DNA of 11,022 nucleotides. It comes from Gemmatimonadota bacterium (lineage in GTDB: Bacteria; Latescibacterota; UBA2968). Under the pieces are notes generated by a model that ran no database searches, was not told the origin of the DNA, and saw nothing but the letters and a program-made list of their open reading frames with translations. Of this stretch, positions 10,779-11,022 are shown in pieces. The stretch's first letter is position 1, and each line of letters starts with the position of its first letter. The stretch spans positions 1 to 11,022 of the forward strand of contig PAXL01000062.1 of NCBI GenBank assembly GCA_002714465.1. The letters run 5' to 3'. The translations under genes were made by a program, and so were the position numbers.

Positions 10779-11022
10779 GTATTTATCCCGCTGCAATCTC
10801 TTGCTACAGGCATCCTTCAAACATTGCCCAAAGCGCAACTCCTACTGAAATCCTTTCGGGTCCCATTACTCTGAAATCTATTGATGTTTCCCTCTCCAGG
10901 CCCACTTTGGGCCTAGTGGTTTCGGGGCAATTAATTTCTATCTTCGACGGGGAGGATCTTGTATTCAGGGTCTGTTACGCAAATTCCCCTGACCGCGGGT
11001 ACGCAGGCGTTGACCCTAGACA
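10775..11022 (+). CDS. Start of an unidentified protein, running off the right edge (partial)
   Basis: From TTG at 10775 the frame is open for 82 codons to the end of the window. The TTG overlaps the previous stop (TTGA), and TGAGG (10762-10766) lies eight bases upstream, the same kind of TTG start with similar spacing as terL. The product begins (M)SIYPAAISCYRHPSNIAQSA and continues with alternating polar and hydrophobic stretches (SGPITLKSIDVSL, LGLVVSGQLISIFDG, DLVFRVCYA), giving a beta-rich impression. There is no signal peptide. No family is recognised. With its place after structural genes, a virion or tail-region protein is likely. An in-frame GTG at 10916 would be a later, less likely start. 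Confidence 0.65.
   Translation, partial: MSIYPAAISCYRHPSNIAQSATPTEILSGPITLKSIDVSLSRPTLGLVVSGQLISIFDGEDLVFRVCYANSPDRGYAGVDPR

Noticed and set aside
10898..10914. Small hairpin AGGCCCA/TGGGCCT in the right-edge partial gene
   Set aside because: Stem of six to seven pairs with a loop of three to five bases and no T-run after it; of a size expected by chance in GC-rich coding sequence.
1..11022. CRISPR array, insertion sequence, integrase or attachment site
   Set aside because: No regularly spaced repeats, transposase or recombinase motifs, or tRNA-end duplications were seen anywhere in the window.

Overview
The window is one continuous, plus-strand virion-morphogenesis cassette of a tailed double-stranded DNA phage (Caudoviricetes). 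The order is large terminase, portal, GroES-like co-chaperonin, scaffold-like protein, decoration-type protein, major capsid protein, then a run of small lysine-rich proteins, a beta-rich structural protein and small membrane proteins. There are no integrase, repressor, tRNA or bacterial housekeeping genes. Several of the small proteins have sequences I associate with marine and cyanophage-type viruses. The very long portal (about 830 residues) with a charged helical tail suggests a podovirus-like phage, probably of an aquatic Gram-negative host. The host cannot be named from this sequence.

Layout. 2-106 is the 3' end of an unidentified gene. 107-404 is a 298-base non-coding region rich in inverted repeats; it lies directly upstream of terL and may hold regulatory or packaging signals. 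405-2443 carries terL (TTG start), a small fibronectin-III-like protein with a C-terminal membrane anchor, and a small charged protein. 2445-5134 holds the portal and a 64-residue protein. 5189-6959 holds the co-chaperonin, the scaffold-like protein and a conserved-looking 155-residue protein. 7012-8583 holds the decoration-type protein and the major capsid protein, closed by a strong hairpin terminator (8601-8636). 8646-9979 holds a membrane-anchored coiled-coil protein and four consecutive Lys-rich small proteins, closed by a hairpin that overlaps the last stop codon. 10063-11022 holds a Ser/Thr/Ala-rich beta-type structural protein, a two-helix membrane protein containing an unusually long hairpin inside its coding sequence, and the open start of another gene running off the right edge.

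How the genes fit together. Scaffold and capsid protein would build the procapsid on the portal, and the phage GroES would adapt the host GroEL for folding a virion protein, most plausibly the capsid protein. TerL then packages DNA through the portal, and the 210- and 156-residue proteins probably coat or complete the shell. Many adjacent genes share overlapping stop/start codons (TAGTG, ATGA, TGATG, TAATG, TTGA), so translational coupling appears to be the main way subunit ratios are set. Hairpins after the capsid gene, after the Lys-rich cluster and just after the 156-residue gene look like transcript attenuators.

Most worth a second look: the split Lys-rich pair inside a four-gene basic cluster, the hairpin embedded in the last complete gene, the structured region before terL, the anchored FN3-like protein and the co-chaperonin.
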